A DNA stretch of 64,000 bases from Spirochaetia bacterium (GCA_022768865.1 JALELH010000027.1:1-64000), one strand, 5' to 3'. Numbered from the stretch's first letter, positions 1 through 9,465 are shown. A program made the numbers and translations. Notes: generated by a model from the letters alone, not told the origin.

Positions 1-735
1 GCCTTTCCAAAATGTGAGACAGTGTCTCACAAATTGACCTGGAGCCATTATTTTGAACTCTTAAAATGCGATGACAAAATGGAATTACAGTTCTACTTTC
101 ATGAAGCAGAAAAAGAAGGCTGGAAAGTCAGAGAATTAAAACGTCAGATGAAAAGTTCGCTTTTTCAGCGACTGGCACTCAGTACAGATAAGAAAGGCAT
201 TCTTGCTCTGGCAAATGAAGGTCATCAGATTATTACAGCCCAGGATATAATCAGGGATCCTTATGTTCTTGAATTTACTGGACTTCCACAGAAGAAACGC
301 TATAAAGAAGGAGAGCTTGAAGCTGCACTAAAAGCAAATATGGAAAAATTCCTTTTGGAATTAGGAAGAGGTTTTGCTTTTATTGGTCGTCAATATGTGA
401 TTCCGATTGGTAGCCGCAGGTTCAAGGTTGATCTTGTCTTCTATCACTGTATCTTAAAGTGTTATGTTTTAATTGACTTAAAACGCGAAGAAATAAAGCA
501 TGATGATATTGGTCAGATGAATATGTATTTGAATTATTTTAAAACTGAAATCTGCCAACCAGATGATAATCCTCCAATCGGAATTGTTTTGGGTGCTAAG
601 AAAGATGAACTTTTGATGGAATATGCAACTCAGGGAATTACAAACCAGTTGTTTGCAGCACGTTATCAGCTGTATTTACCAAAGAAGGAAGAGCTACAGG
701 CTCAACTGGATTTGCTGCTTTCAGAGGAGAAATAA
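1..735 (+). CDS. YhcG/DUF1016-family PD-(D/E)XK nuclease-like protein, C-terminal part (5' end outside window)
   Basis: Frame is open to the window edge (AFPKCETVSHKLTWSHYFELL...); motifs FTGLPQ, GRGFAFIGRQY, FKVDLVFYH, YVLIDLKR, GQMNMYLNYF are typical of DUF1016. Confidence 0.85.
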   Translation, partial: AFPKCETVSHKLTWSHYFELLKCDDKMELQFYFHEAEKEGWKVRELKRQMKSSLFQRLALSTDKKGILALANEGHQIITAQDIIRDPYVLEFTGLPQKKRYKEGELEAALKANMEKFLLELGRGFAFIGRQYVIPIGSRRFKVDLVFYHCILKCYVLIDLKREEIKHDDIGQMNMYLNYFKTEICQPDDNPPIGIVLGAKKDELLMEYATQGITNQLFAARYQLYLPKKEELQAQLDLLLSEEK

Positions 736-784
736 TACTAGATGTCTTGAAATTGGGAGAATTGAAAAAGATCCAGAATATGAA

Positions 785-2032
785 ATGAGAAATGACAAAT
801 ATAATAATTTTGATAGTGCAACATTGCATCATTATCTAAATTATTTAAAAATGCTTGGAGAAAATCCAAATATTGATTTTTCTGAAATAGTAGAAGAATC
901 TGATGAAATAATGGAAGTTGATGAAAATCCCGTGAAAGTTATTGATTTTACTTTAGCATCCAGGTTTTTCAATTATAGAAACTATTGCTATTCCCTGCTG
1001 GCAAAACCATTTGTAATTCTTGCTGGTAATTCTGGAACTGGTAAAACTAAAATAGCTACAGATTTGGCAACGTGGTTGGGGAAATTAAATGCAGATGGAG
1101 AAATTTTTAATAAGTTAGTTGTTCCTGTAGGTGCAGATTGGACTGATAATACAAAAATTCTCGGTTTTTATAATCCTATCGAAAAAAAATATGAAAGTTC
1201 TAAGATTTTGGATTTTATTTTATTAGCTGAAGAACATCCTGATATACCGTTTTTTCTTATTTTAGACGAAATGAATCTTTCCCATGTTGAAAGGTATTTT
1301 TCTGATTTCTTGAGTGCTATGGAATCAAAAGAACCTATTATACTTTATGCTCAAAATAATAATTGTAACTGTAATATTCCAGAAACAATTATTCTTCCTG
1401 ACAATTTATTTGTAACTGGAACTGTAAATATTGATGAAACAACATACATGTTTAGCCCAAAGGTTTTGGATCGTGCAAATGTAATTGAGTTTAAGCCAAC
1501 AAAAGAATCAGTTTTAGAATTACTTGATAAACAAATTATTCCAGAACCTGTTATTCCAATTAATGACGGTTCTGCAGAGGCGTTTCAAGTGTTATTTAGT
1601 AAAATAAGAAGTGCAGATATAACTTCATACCCTGATATTAATTTTTCCGAAGTTAAACAAGTTCTAGGTAGTTTTTATGATGAACTTGAGAAATCTGGTT
1701 TCGAATTTGCCTACAGAACAGTGAAAGAAATTACTCATTATGTGATGGCATCCTTTAAATTAAGCGGGGAAGAAGGATTCTATTTAGAAAAAACGTTGGA
1801 TGAACAGATTACTCAGAAAATTCTTCCAAAACTTCATGGAAACAAGAAGCAGATAGGAAGTTTATTAATAGAACTTGAAAAACTTTATGTAAAAAAGGAT
1901 ACAAAAAAAATTAGAAAGGACACAGATATTGAAGTTTCAGGAACAGGTTTTCATACTCTTGAATTAAGCTTTAATAAAATTGGGGAAATGCAAACAAAGC
2001 TTAATAATGCTCAATACGCTAGCTTTATCTAG
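785..2032 (+). CDS. McrB-like AAA+ ATPase/GTPase (type IV restriction-type)
   Basis: Walker A GNSGTGKTK and LILDEMNLSHVERYFSDFLSAMES are McrB-like. ORF track begins at 623, but ATG at 785 is a more plausible start than the overlap with the upstream gene. Confidence 0.8.
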   Translation: MRNDKYNNFDSATLHHYLNYLKMLGENPNIDFSEIVEESDEIMEVDENPVKVIDFTLASRFFNYRNYCYSLLAKPFVILAGNSGTGKTKIATDLATWLGKLNADGEIFNKLVVPVGADWTDNTKILGFYNPIEKKYESSKILDFILLAEEHPDIPFFLILDEMNLSHVERYFSDFLSAMESKEPIILYAQNNNCNCNIPETIILPDNLFVTGTVNIDETTYMFSPKVLDRANVIEFKPTKESVLELLDKQIIPEPVIPINDGSAEAFQVLFSKIRSADITSYPDINFSEVKQVLGSFYDELEKSGFEFAYRTVKEITHYVMASFKLSGEEGFYLEKTLDEQITQKILPKLHGNKKQIGSLLIELEKLYVKKDTKKIRKDTDIEVSGTGFHTLELSFNKIGEMQTKLNNAQYASFI

Positions 2033-2043
2033 GTTCTTTATTC

Positions 2044-4490
2044 ATGCAGAATATAGCAGCTGTATCAATAAAAATAGATGATTCTCATAAGGCTATGCTT
2101 TACCCTTCTGGAACTAATCCTTCTATGTGTAAAAGACATGAAAGCATAGATGGATTTGATTTTTTTATTGATGATAATCTTTCTAATAAAATTTATTTTG
2201 AATATAAAGATTCAGAATTAAACATCAGTTCTTTACGCTTAAAAGAAACCATAAGGTATTGCTGTAAGGTTGAAAAACGCTCGGATGAACTGCTTCCGCA
2301 TATTTTTAACGAAGACAACAAACTTGTAAAAATTGAAAAAGAAGATGACAGAATTATTTTCCAGTTTATAAATTATCTTGGAAAATCCAGTATTTATTTT
2401 GGAACAGATAAGACTAAACGTATAGATTTTGAAGTAGTGCCGGATAAAATCAACTACGAAGAAGATTATGTCAAACTTACAGAATCAATAGCTGATGAAT
2501 GTTCTGCATTGCTTTTAGATTATACAAGCCAACTTCCTTAACCTTTCAGCAGGATTCTTCAAAAAATTCAAATATCCTTGAACAGTTTATATTTTTGCGT
2601 ACATTCTGTTTTGCTGATAATCTTGAAAATTTTTTTGCTTCAATAAAAAGAAATCCTGACCGTCTTCTTGTCAGGGAAGAAGAAATGAAACCTTTTGGCA
2701 CTGGTATTCCTTCAAATAAATTCTTTTCTAATCCTTTTGGGCATGGTCGCAGCTGGATGTATACTGACTCTGGTAATTTTTTGCCTGGTGAAATTTCAGT
2801 TGTTCATAAGTATGACAGTTTTGATACTGCTGCTAACAGATTCATAAAGTTTGCATTAAATTTATTTAGAGAAATATGCCAGCAAGTTTTGGATAAGGTT
2901 TCTATAGATAAAAATGGAAAGGAGTATGCATCCGAAACAAAAAGTGTAATACAACAAATAGATTATATTTTAAACGATTCTTTTTTTGATGATATTTATG
3001 AACTTGAAATGATGCCTGTTAATAATCAGGTGCTTGAAAAAAGAGAAGGTTATAGCCAGATATTCAATGCGTTTTCTATGGTTGATTTGGCACTGTCTCT
3101 AGACTGGAAGGGCAAAGATAACATCTATTCTGGAGAAGCAAAGAATACGGCACTTTTATATGAATATTGGCTGTTTTTTGAATTGCGGAAAATTCTTATT
3201 GAACTGGCCGGTAAAGATTGTGGGGAGATTGAAACTTATAACAGGTTTATTAATGATACCAATGGTTTAACAATTTCCTTACAGCAGGGAAATACATCTG
3301 TTCAAACTTATAAATTTGAAAAAGAAAATATTACTGTAAAACTTTACTATAACAGGACATTTTCTCCGTCACAATTCAGCAGCTCAATATATTGGGGGTC
3401 TTATTCACGTCCTTTCAGGCCTGATTATACTCTGGCTGTTTTTCCTTCAAAATATAAGAAAGAGATTGATGCTATAAAATCGGGCGATGTTTCTTATGTT
3501 CATTTTGATGCTAAATATAGAATTCAAGATCTAACTCAGTTTATAAATTCTAACAAGCATCTTGTTACTGATGAAACTATAGATAAACCAGATTTATCTA
3601 TTTCAAAAGAAGAATCCGAAGAATTGATTCAGGAAAAGAATGAAGAAAATGTAAATACATATAAGCGTGGCGACTTACTTAAAATGCATACTTATAATGA
3701 TGCAATTCGTAAAGCGGTTGGCAGCTATGTTCTTTATCCTGGTTCTGATAATAGCACGAAAAGTAATGAACAGTCTTCTGTGTATGATGAAATTTTACCA
3801 GGTGTTGGTGCTTTCGCGATTCGTCCAGGTAATGAAAATTCAGGGCATAAAGCAATAAGAGAATTTGTTCAAAAGATAATTGAATTCAAATCAAAAGAAT
3901 CAAGCCGTCAATACCGAAAAGAATATTTTGAAAATATGGTAATACAATCACCTTCGGAAAAAAGTGAAAATATCCAAATTGATAAGTCTGATGACTATCA
4001 GATGATTGGCTTTATTAGAACTGAATATCTGGATTTTTTGAAGGCTAATAATTTAATCCCAAATACAAAGGAAGATTTAAATAAAAAAAGTGATTGGTTT
4101 ATTTATTTTTACTTTTATGCAATAAAAGGTGGAAAAGTATATACCATTCATAAAGAAACCAGTAAAGCAAAATTTTTGCGTCTTACAGATACAGATATAA
4201 ATAATTGCAAGGATGAATATGGATATAAGTTTCAGCATTTGTTGCCTTGGGAGGCAGAAATAGATTCCTTTGAATTGGTTTCAAAAGAAACATTAAAAGA
4301 AAGGTTAGATTCTTTGTATAAAGAAAAGTCCTTTGAACCAAGGAATGGATTTCATGCAGATTATTATTATCTTGTTAAAGCAAATATAAAATCTTTCTCC
4401 GATCAGGGGTTAACTTCATTTATTGGTTCTGAAAATGATGATATCAGTATTTATTCCCCAAAGATATTTATAAGAATTTTAGATAAGTGA
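2044..4490 (+). pseudogene. DUF2357/COG1700-type PD-(D/E)XK nuclease protein, split by a single frameshift (ORFs 2044-2541 and 2499-4490)
   Basis: N-terminal ORF ends ...LLLDYTSQLP; the overlapping ORF continues ...PTSLTFQQ..ILEQFIFLR. C-terminal part has FRPDYTLAVFP...VHFDAKYR (D..DxK), KMHTYNDAIR..GSYVLYPG and LPGVGAFAIRPG. Confidence 0.75.
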
Positions 4491-4594
4491 ATTCTCGGCA
4501 AAAGTCTTTAATATTGAATAGATGCAAAAGAAAAGAAGCGTAAGATAAACGTAGTTTTAAAAACTTTTAACAACCATAAAGAGGGAATTTTAAA

Positions 4595-4966
4595 ATGAAC
4601 GGCTGGTTTGACGATTTTGATTCACTTTACGAAATGTATGACAATGATGAACCTACATTTACATTAGATAATTATATGTATTGTATTCAGCATTATTGGA
4701 CGGAAGAAAATCCGCGTAATCTTCATATAAGCATTACAGATTTAAACAAAGTTCCAGAAGGCGAAGATATATATGCAAAAGAATTTGAAATTGAAAATAT
4801 CGATTTTGATAACTGTTTTGAATTTATCAATAATTATAAGCTAAAAAACGGTAAAACCATGGCTCAGATGATGTGTGATGCAAATGGCTGGGATTATTCA
4901 ATTCTGCCAGTTTATCCAGACTGGTTGTCAACACTTGGGGAGCTGAAAGCAAAACATAATAATTGA
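4595..4966 (+). CDS. hypothetical protein (123 aa, acidic)
   Basis: Complete ORF with upstream GAGGG RBS; no recognised motif. Confidence 0.55.
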   Translation: MNGWFDDFDSLYEMYDNDEPTFTLDNYMYCIQHYWTEENPRNLHISITDLNKVPEGEDIYAKEFEIENIDFDNCFEFINNYKLKNGKTMAQMMCDANGWDYSILPVYPDWLSTLGELKAKHNN

Positions 4967-5033
4967 CCTATTTTAAGCTCAAAAATCAGGCAGACAAAAC
5001 TTTATTTATTTCTTAACTTTTGTATAATTTTAG

Positions 5034-5062
5034 TTGACAAAAATATTTGTTTGTCATATACT
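5034..5062 (+). promoter_or_regulatory. sigma70-type promoter TTGACA-N17-TATACT upstream of XRE/ImmA operon
   Basis: Exact consensus -35 with 17-bp spacer and near-consensus -10. Confidence 0.75.
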
Positions 5063-5156
5063 ATAGTTATGGTGGGAACGGGAGAGTTGGAACTAAATCT
5101 TAGCTGGTGAGCTAAGGTTTTGAAACTACAAAAATTTTGTAGGAGTAGTTATTACT

Positions 5157-5483
5157 ATGAGTGAAAAAACCGTAAAAGATTTTTCTAGGAGGGTAAGAGA
5201 GTTAATGGAAAAGAACCGCTATTCACAGAAACAGCTTTGTGACTTATGCGGCGTTACAGAAGCAGCCTTCAGCAAGTACATGACGACAGACAGGCTGCCA
5301 CAGTCGGAAACACTGGCTAATATGGCCAATGCTCTTCATACAACAAGTGATTATCTATTGGGAATAGAAGGCAATTACGATTTTGACAAGCTGAAGGTTG
5401 TCCTTGCTTCTAGCAAAGACGATTTGTCCAGAAATCAGAAGAACGAGCTGCTCAGAATCCTGATGGACGAATATAAAAATTAA
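5157..5483 (+). CDS. XRE-family helix-turn-helix transcriptional regulator
   Basis: MEKNRYSQKQLCDLCGVTEAAFSKYMTTDRLPQSETLANMANALHTTSDYLLG. Confidence 0.9.
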   Translation: MSEKTVKDFSRRVRELMEKNRYSQKQLCDLCGVTEAAFSKYMTTDRLPQSETLANMANALHTTSDYLLGIEGNYDFDKLKVVLASSKDDLSRNQKNELLRILMDEYKN

Positions 5484-5491
5484 GGAGAATT

Positions 5492-6032
5492 ATGGATAGA
5501 TCTGAGTTTGTTCTTGCACCATGGCGGTCGCAGGAAATCATTAAAAAGGCAGTGTTTGGCTTAATAGAAGCCGGTGCAATAGAAGAAGATTTTTCTGTTT
5601 CAAAAATGCTGGCAGATAAGGGAATCCGCTTAAAGGCATTTTCTGAATTCAAGAAGGAAAATCTGGAATCTTTACGGAAAATAAGCGTAAGTTTCAGAAA
5701 TGACGGCTTATGCCTGAATTGTCCGGATGATGATAATGACGGACGCTGCCGGATGGTTGCCTATGATGACAATGTCAGGGAAGAAACCCACTGCTTTGTA
5801 ATCCTTCATGAATACGGGCATATAGATTTAGGACATACTCAGCAAAGTGCTGTCGGGGAAGCAGAGGCAATCTGTTATGCAACGGCAGCAATAGTTTTTC
5901 TTATGCTAAGGAAGTTTTTTTGCGGCTTTAATGAGTACCAATGGCTTTGACATAGAAAAGGTTGAAGTTTTTTATAAAATGCTGGAAGACCAGATACAAG
6001 GGGGTGCAGATGAGTTAAAGAAATTATTATAA
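5492..6032 (+). pseudogene. ImmA/IrrE-family metallopeptidase, apparent C-terminal frameshift (ORF 5492-5950)
   Basis: FVILHEYGHIDLGH zinc motif. Removing one T from the T7 run at 5915-5921 continues the frame as RKFFAALMSTNGFDIEKVEVFYKMLEDQIQGGADELKKLL*. Confidence 0.7.
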
Positions 6033-6240
6033 AAAAAGCTCTTTATAAATGCTGGTAACATTTAGCAAGAGCTTCGGTCAGAACTACAATATAGTTCCTA
6101 AAAATTGCGATATAAGATAATAGCATATTGTAGTTCTCTTTGTCAAACGAAAAGTTTTGCGTCTTTTTCAGGCCTGGTCATCATAAAGGAAAATAAAAAA
6201 TGACAGAAAACGCAGTTAAGTTTATTGAAAGAGGTAAAAT

Positions 6241-6981
6241 ATGCTTCAAATTAAGACTATTAAAAACCCATTCGTCACAGACGAATCAAAAGACGGCTTC
6301 TATTTTAGATGTAATAATTCCAAGACTATAAGTATGGAAGAACTTGCTGCAGAAATGACAGAATATAATTCTTCTTTTACTGTGGCAGATAACTTTGGTA
6401 TCTTAAAGGTTTTGGAAACCGTCATCGTAAAAAATCTTGCAAAGGGCAACTGTGTAGAATTGCCTTTTGGAATCCTGAAGGTTAGTGCAAACGGAACCTG
6501 TGCAACCCTGGAAGAATCCTTTTCTTTGGGAAGCGGAAATCATACACTGACTTATATCTTCAATCCTAACTTAAGGACAAAGCAGGAAATCAATGCAAAG
6601 ATTGAATACAAGCAGCTGAATCCTGATTCCACAATGGAAGGCAAGATTTACCGCCTTAATTCAAAACTTGCAGATGCTAGCGAAAGCAGTATCCTTCAGT
6701 TTGCTCCAGGTTCTACTTTAAGAATCCACGGACGCTCGCTGTCCTTTGACTTTGCCGATGATAAACAGGGTGTATTCCTTGAAAGCGAAAGCGGCATTGT
6801 AAAAGTTACCAGCTACGAACGCCATGGAACAAATATTATAGAAGCCAAAATTCCGGAAGGAACACAGGCAGGTTTCTATGATGTTTATGTGGTTACAAAA
6901 CCAAACAATGTTACTTACTTTAATGTCATAACCCCGCTTCAGATTCAGGTTGTTTCTTCTTCTTCAGGTCAGTCTGACTAG
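6241..6981 (+). CDS. HU-like DNA-binding domain protein with C-terminal Ig-like/DUF4469-type domain
   Basis: ISMEELAAEMTEYNSSFTVADNFGILKVLETVIVKNLAKGNCVELPFGILKVSANGT resembles HU-HIG/DNA-binding domain; NPNLRTKQEI; C-terminal beta-rich domain. Confidence 0.65.
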   Translation: MLQIKTIKNPFVTDESKDGFYFRCNNSKTISMEELAAEMTEYNSSFTVADNFGILKVLETVIVKNLAKGNCVELPFGILKVSANGTCATLEESFSLGSGNHTLTYIFNPNLRTKQEINAKIEYKQLNPDSTMEGKIYRLNSKLADASESSILQFAPGSTLRIHGRSLSFDFADDKQGVFLESESGIVKVTSYERHGTNIIEAKIPEGTQAGFYDVYVVTKPNNVTYFNVITPLQIQVVSSSSGQSD

Positions 6982-7013
6982 GTTTATGGTTAAATAAGTT
7001 TAATTCTTGTTGT

Positions 7014-7048
7014 CGTCCCGGACTTTACAGGTTCGGGACGTTTTTTTT
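7014..7048 (+). terminator. rho-independent terminator
   Basis: CGTCCCGGAC-tttaca-GGTTCGGGACG followed by T8. Confidence 0.75.
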
Positions 7049-7136
7049 ACTGGCAGTAAGAAATTGCTTGCTTTCATCTCGCTGGTTTTCTACTGTCTGC
7101 CTGCGGCGGCTATAAATAATCCTGTTCAACTTCTTT

Positions 7137-7511
7137 TCAATTTGCTACGGCATCAACTTCTTCTTTTTCTGACTGGCCTTCGATGTAGATGATTATTCCG
7201 TTGGGAAGGCATGCGGCCCACTGGTTTGCTTCTGAAATTTTTCCTGCTTCTACGCAGACTTTGTTGCTGCATGGGGAATCTTCAAACCAGGCTTTGCCGT
7301 CAGAAACGGTTATATGGGATTTTCCGATTAAGCCTTCAAATTCAAGATGAAGTTCTTTTTCAAGAGAGTAGGCGTATTTTTTTTCTTTTATCTGAACTAT
7401 TAAAGTTTTTTTTGCTGTCCTGGAACCGAATACTTTTGCAAAGGAAAAGAAAACAATTGCGGCAAAAATAAAGAAAATCAAAAAGTCAAAAAGTCTGAGC
7501 CGGAACTTCAT
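7137..7511 (-). CDS. NusG domain II-containing protein
   Basis: N-terminal TM segment; AWFEDSPCSNKVCVEAGKISEANQWAACLPNGIIIYIEG. Confidence 0.8.
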   Translation of the reverse strand: MKFRLRLFDFLIFFIFAAIVFFSFAKVFGSRTAKKTLIVQIKEKKYAYSLEKELHLEFEGLIGKSHITVSDGKAWFEDSPCSNKVCVEAGKISEANQWAACLPNGIIIYIEGQSEKEEVDAVAN

Positions 7512-7557
7512 TTTGTAATTCTAGCAAACTTTGCAATTTTTCACTACAATAGGGCTC

Positions 7558-8364
7558 ATGAATGAAATTGAGTTTTTAGCTGAAGAAATTTTTAAACGCT
7601 ACGGAACAATAAAAAGAGCAAGGGGTCCCTTCCTTTATACAGAAAAAAGAAAAAGGCTTACAGACCTTTATCAGGAAGGCGGACGTGCAATTTTAGGCTG
7701 GGGCGGTTCAAGTGCCTTTACCATGCTGAAAAATGCCTTAGACCGTGGCGCAACAGGCAGCTACAGAACTGATTTTACATACAGGCTGGAAAAAGCCGTA
7801 AACGAACTTTTCATTGGATGCAGAAGAAAAGTTTTTGTCTTTGCTAAAAAAGAAGATGCACTTTTTGCAGGCCTTAAAGTCAATGCAGAAAGCACAAGTG
7901 TCTATCATCCCTGGTATCAGACGGAAGTTGACTGGACGTCCGTAGAAAGCATTGTAATTGAACCGCCACTTCCATGGACCCAGAATATTTTTCTGCTTGC
8001 CGTAAAGGAAACAGAAGAAAACCTTGGCAAAATTGCTGATTCATTAAAAAGGCAGATACGCCTTGCTTCTCCTATGGAAGCAGCCGTTACCCGTTCCATC
8101 TATAATCTGATTTCTGCCATTCAGACCAGGCAGGAAAAAGACTGGTTTATTTACGACAATATCATAAATAAATACTGGGAAAGAAAAGGCCCATATCTTT
8201 TCCCTAAAATTGCCATGGATAAATACAGGGACTTTTTGCTGCACTGCCTTGACCTGGGAATTGTAATAAGCCCGAGCTATGAAAACCCGAGCATTGTTCC
8301 CTTTGGTGCAGATAAGGGTGTTTTTTCTGTCCTTAAGAATAATCCTTTTCCTTCCGAAAATTAA
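7558..8364 (+). CDS. conserved hypothetical protein (aminotransferase-like N-terminal GWGGSSAF motif)
   Basis: Long ORF; ATG at 7558 preferred over 7531. Confidence 0.6.
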   Translation: MNEIEFLAEEIFKRYGTIKRARGPFLYTEKRKRLTDLYQEGGRAILGWGGSSAFTMLKNALDRGATGSYRTDFTYRLEKAVNELFIGCRRKVFVFAKKEDALFAGLKVNAESTSVYHPWYQTEVDWTSVESIVIEPPLPWTQNIFLLAVKETEENLGKIADSLKRQIRLASPMEAAVTRSIYNLISAIQTRQEKDWFIYDNIINKYWERKGPYLFPKIAMDKYRDFLLHCLDLGIVISPSYENPSIVPFGADKGVFSVLKNNPFPSEN

Positions 8365-8388
8365 GTAATACTTTTTCGGAGATTTTAA

Positions 8389-8691
8389 ATGCCGCAGAGC
8401 GAACTTATTTTATATGTAATTAAACTTGTCCTTGGGGGCCTTGCTGCCTTCAGTGCAATTCTTCTGTGGAACAGAACCGGTGAAGCTGCATGGATGTGCA
8501 TTATTGCTGCCATCATCATAAATTACGGCGGAACGGTTTATGATTTATTAGTGCAAATGGGAATCCTTTCTGTAGATAAACTTAAGCTTGGTTCCCTTCC
8601 TTTAACGTCTTTGATTTTTACAGTCCTTCCGCCATTGTTCTTTACACTTGGCTTTGGCATCATGATAGCAAGAATCAATTCCGGTAAATAA
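8389..8691 (+). CDS. hypothetical membrane protein
   Basis: Three hydrophobic segments. Confidence 0.6.
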   Translation: MPQSELILYVIKLVLGGLAAFSAILLWNRTGEAAWMCIIAAIIINYGGTVYDLLVQMGILSVDKLKLGSLPLTSLIFTVLPPLFFTLGFGIMIARINSGK

Positions 8692-8727
8692 GTTTTAATT
8701 TAGTTGCTGTATTTTGGAGGAAATAAA

Positions 8728-9126
8728 ATGGGAAAAAACGAAACTAAAAGTTTTATTGTATCTGTGATTCTTACGATTGCCGTAGGATGTATGCTTGCCG
8801 TAAGCGGCATTTACGCATTGCAGGGAAAATCGGCAGACATGGCAGTCAAGGGATTAAGGTCAATTTTTGACGGCAATGCAGAAAACATCGTGGTCATTGT
8901 CTTTGGCGTTATTGAACTTGTTGCAGGTGTTTTTGTTGTGCTTAAATGCTTTGTCGGCAATCTGCCTTTCAGCAAAGTTCTTTCTTTGATTGTTATAATT
9001 GTCTGGCTTGCTGTAATTATTCTTTCAGATATTTTAGGCGGAATCGGAAAACCAGATTTCCTGGCCTGGCTTCTTCATCTTTCAAAAGACCTGATTATTT
9101 TCTGTGCTATTTTAATAACAAATTAG
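8728..9126 (+). CDS. hypothetical membrane protein
   Basis: SD TGGAGGAAATAAA before ATG 8728; four hydrophobic segments. Confidence 0.6.
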   Translation: MGKNETKSFIVSVILTIAVGCMLAVSGIYALQGKSADMAVKGLRSIFDGNAENIVVIVFGVIELVAGVFVVLKCFVGNLPFSKVLSLIVIIVWLAVIILSDILGGIGKPDFLAWLLHLSKDLIIFCAILITN

Positions 9127-9132
9127 CCTATA

Positions 9133-9206
9133 CACCAATTGCAGACGCAATTGGTGAGACGAAAGTTACAAAATACATCGGCTTCTAAAGAGCATTTGCT
9201 TTCGTC
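9133..9206 (+). repeat. R2 element copy 1 (74 bp, two hairpins)
   Basis: CACCAATTGC-AGAC-GCAATTGGTG hairpin, then GACGAAAG...CTTTCGTC. Confidence 0.8.
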
Positions 9207-9227
9207 CTAATTACAAATTAGCGTATA

Positions 9228-9301
9228 CAAGAATTGCGAATGCAATTCTTGCGGCGAAAGTTACGAAATATATCGGCCTCTAAAGGACATTTACTTTCGC
9301 C
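9228..9301 (+). repeat. R2 element copy 2 (74 bp, two hairpins)
   Basis: CAAGAATTGC-GAAT-GCAATTCTTG hairpin, then GGCGAAAGT...ACTTTCGCC. Confidence 0.8.
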
Positions 9302-9354
9302 GTGGATCTGTTGCAGGTAACGAATAATTTGAATTATAAAAAATTTAACTGAAC

Positions 9355-9451
9355 ATAAACGCCGTAGGCAGGTTCAGGCATGAAAAAAAATCTGCACAAA
9401 CGAAGTGCGGAAGCCTTTTTTTCAGGACTGGTTCTGCCGAGAGGCGTTTAT
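9355..9451 (-). repeat. R1 element core (97-bp imperfect inverted repeat)
   Basis: ATAAACGCCGTAGGCAGGTTCAGGCATGAAAAAAAATCTGCACAAACG...CCTGAAAAA-type arm ending GGTTCTGCCGAGAGGCGTTTAT; reverse orientation of the copy at 11923. Confidence 0.85.
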
Positions 9452-9465
9452 GTTTTTTATAAAGA

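Noticed and set aside
1-6032. Prophage or integrative element
   Set aside because: No integrase, phage structural genes or attachment repeats are visible in the window; only defence-type genes are present, and the left boundary lies outside.
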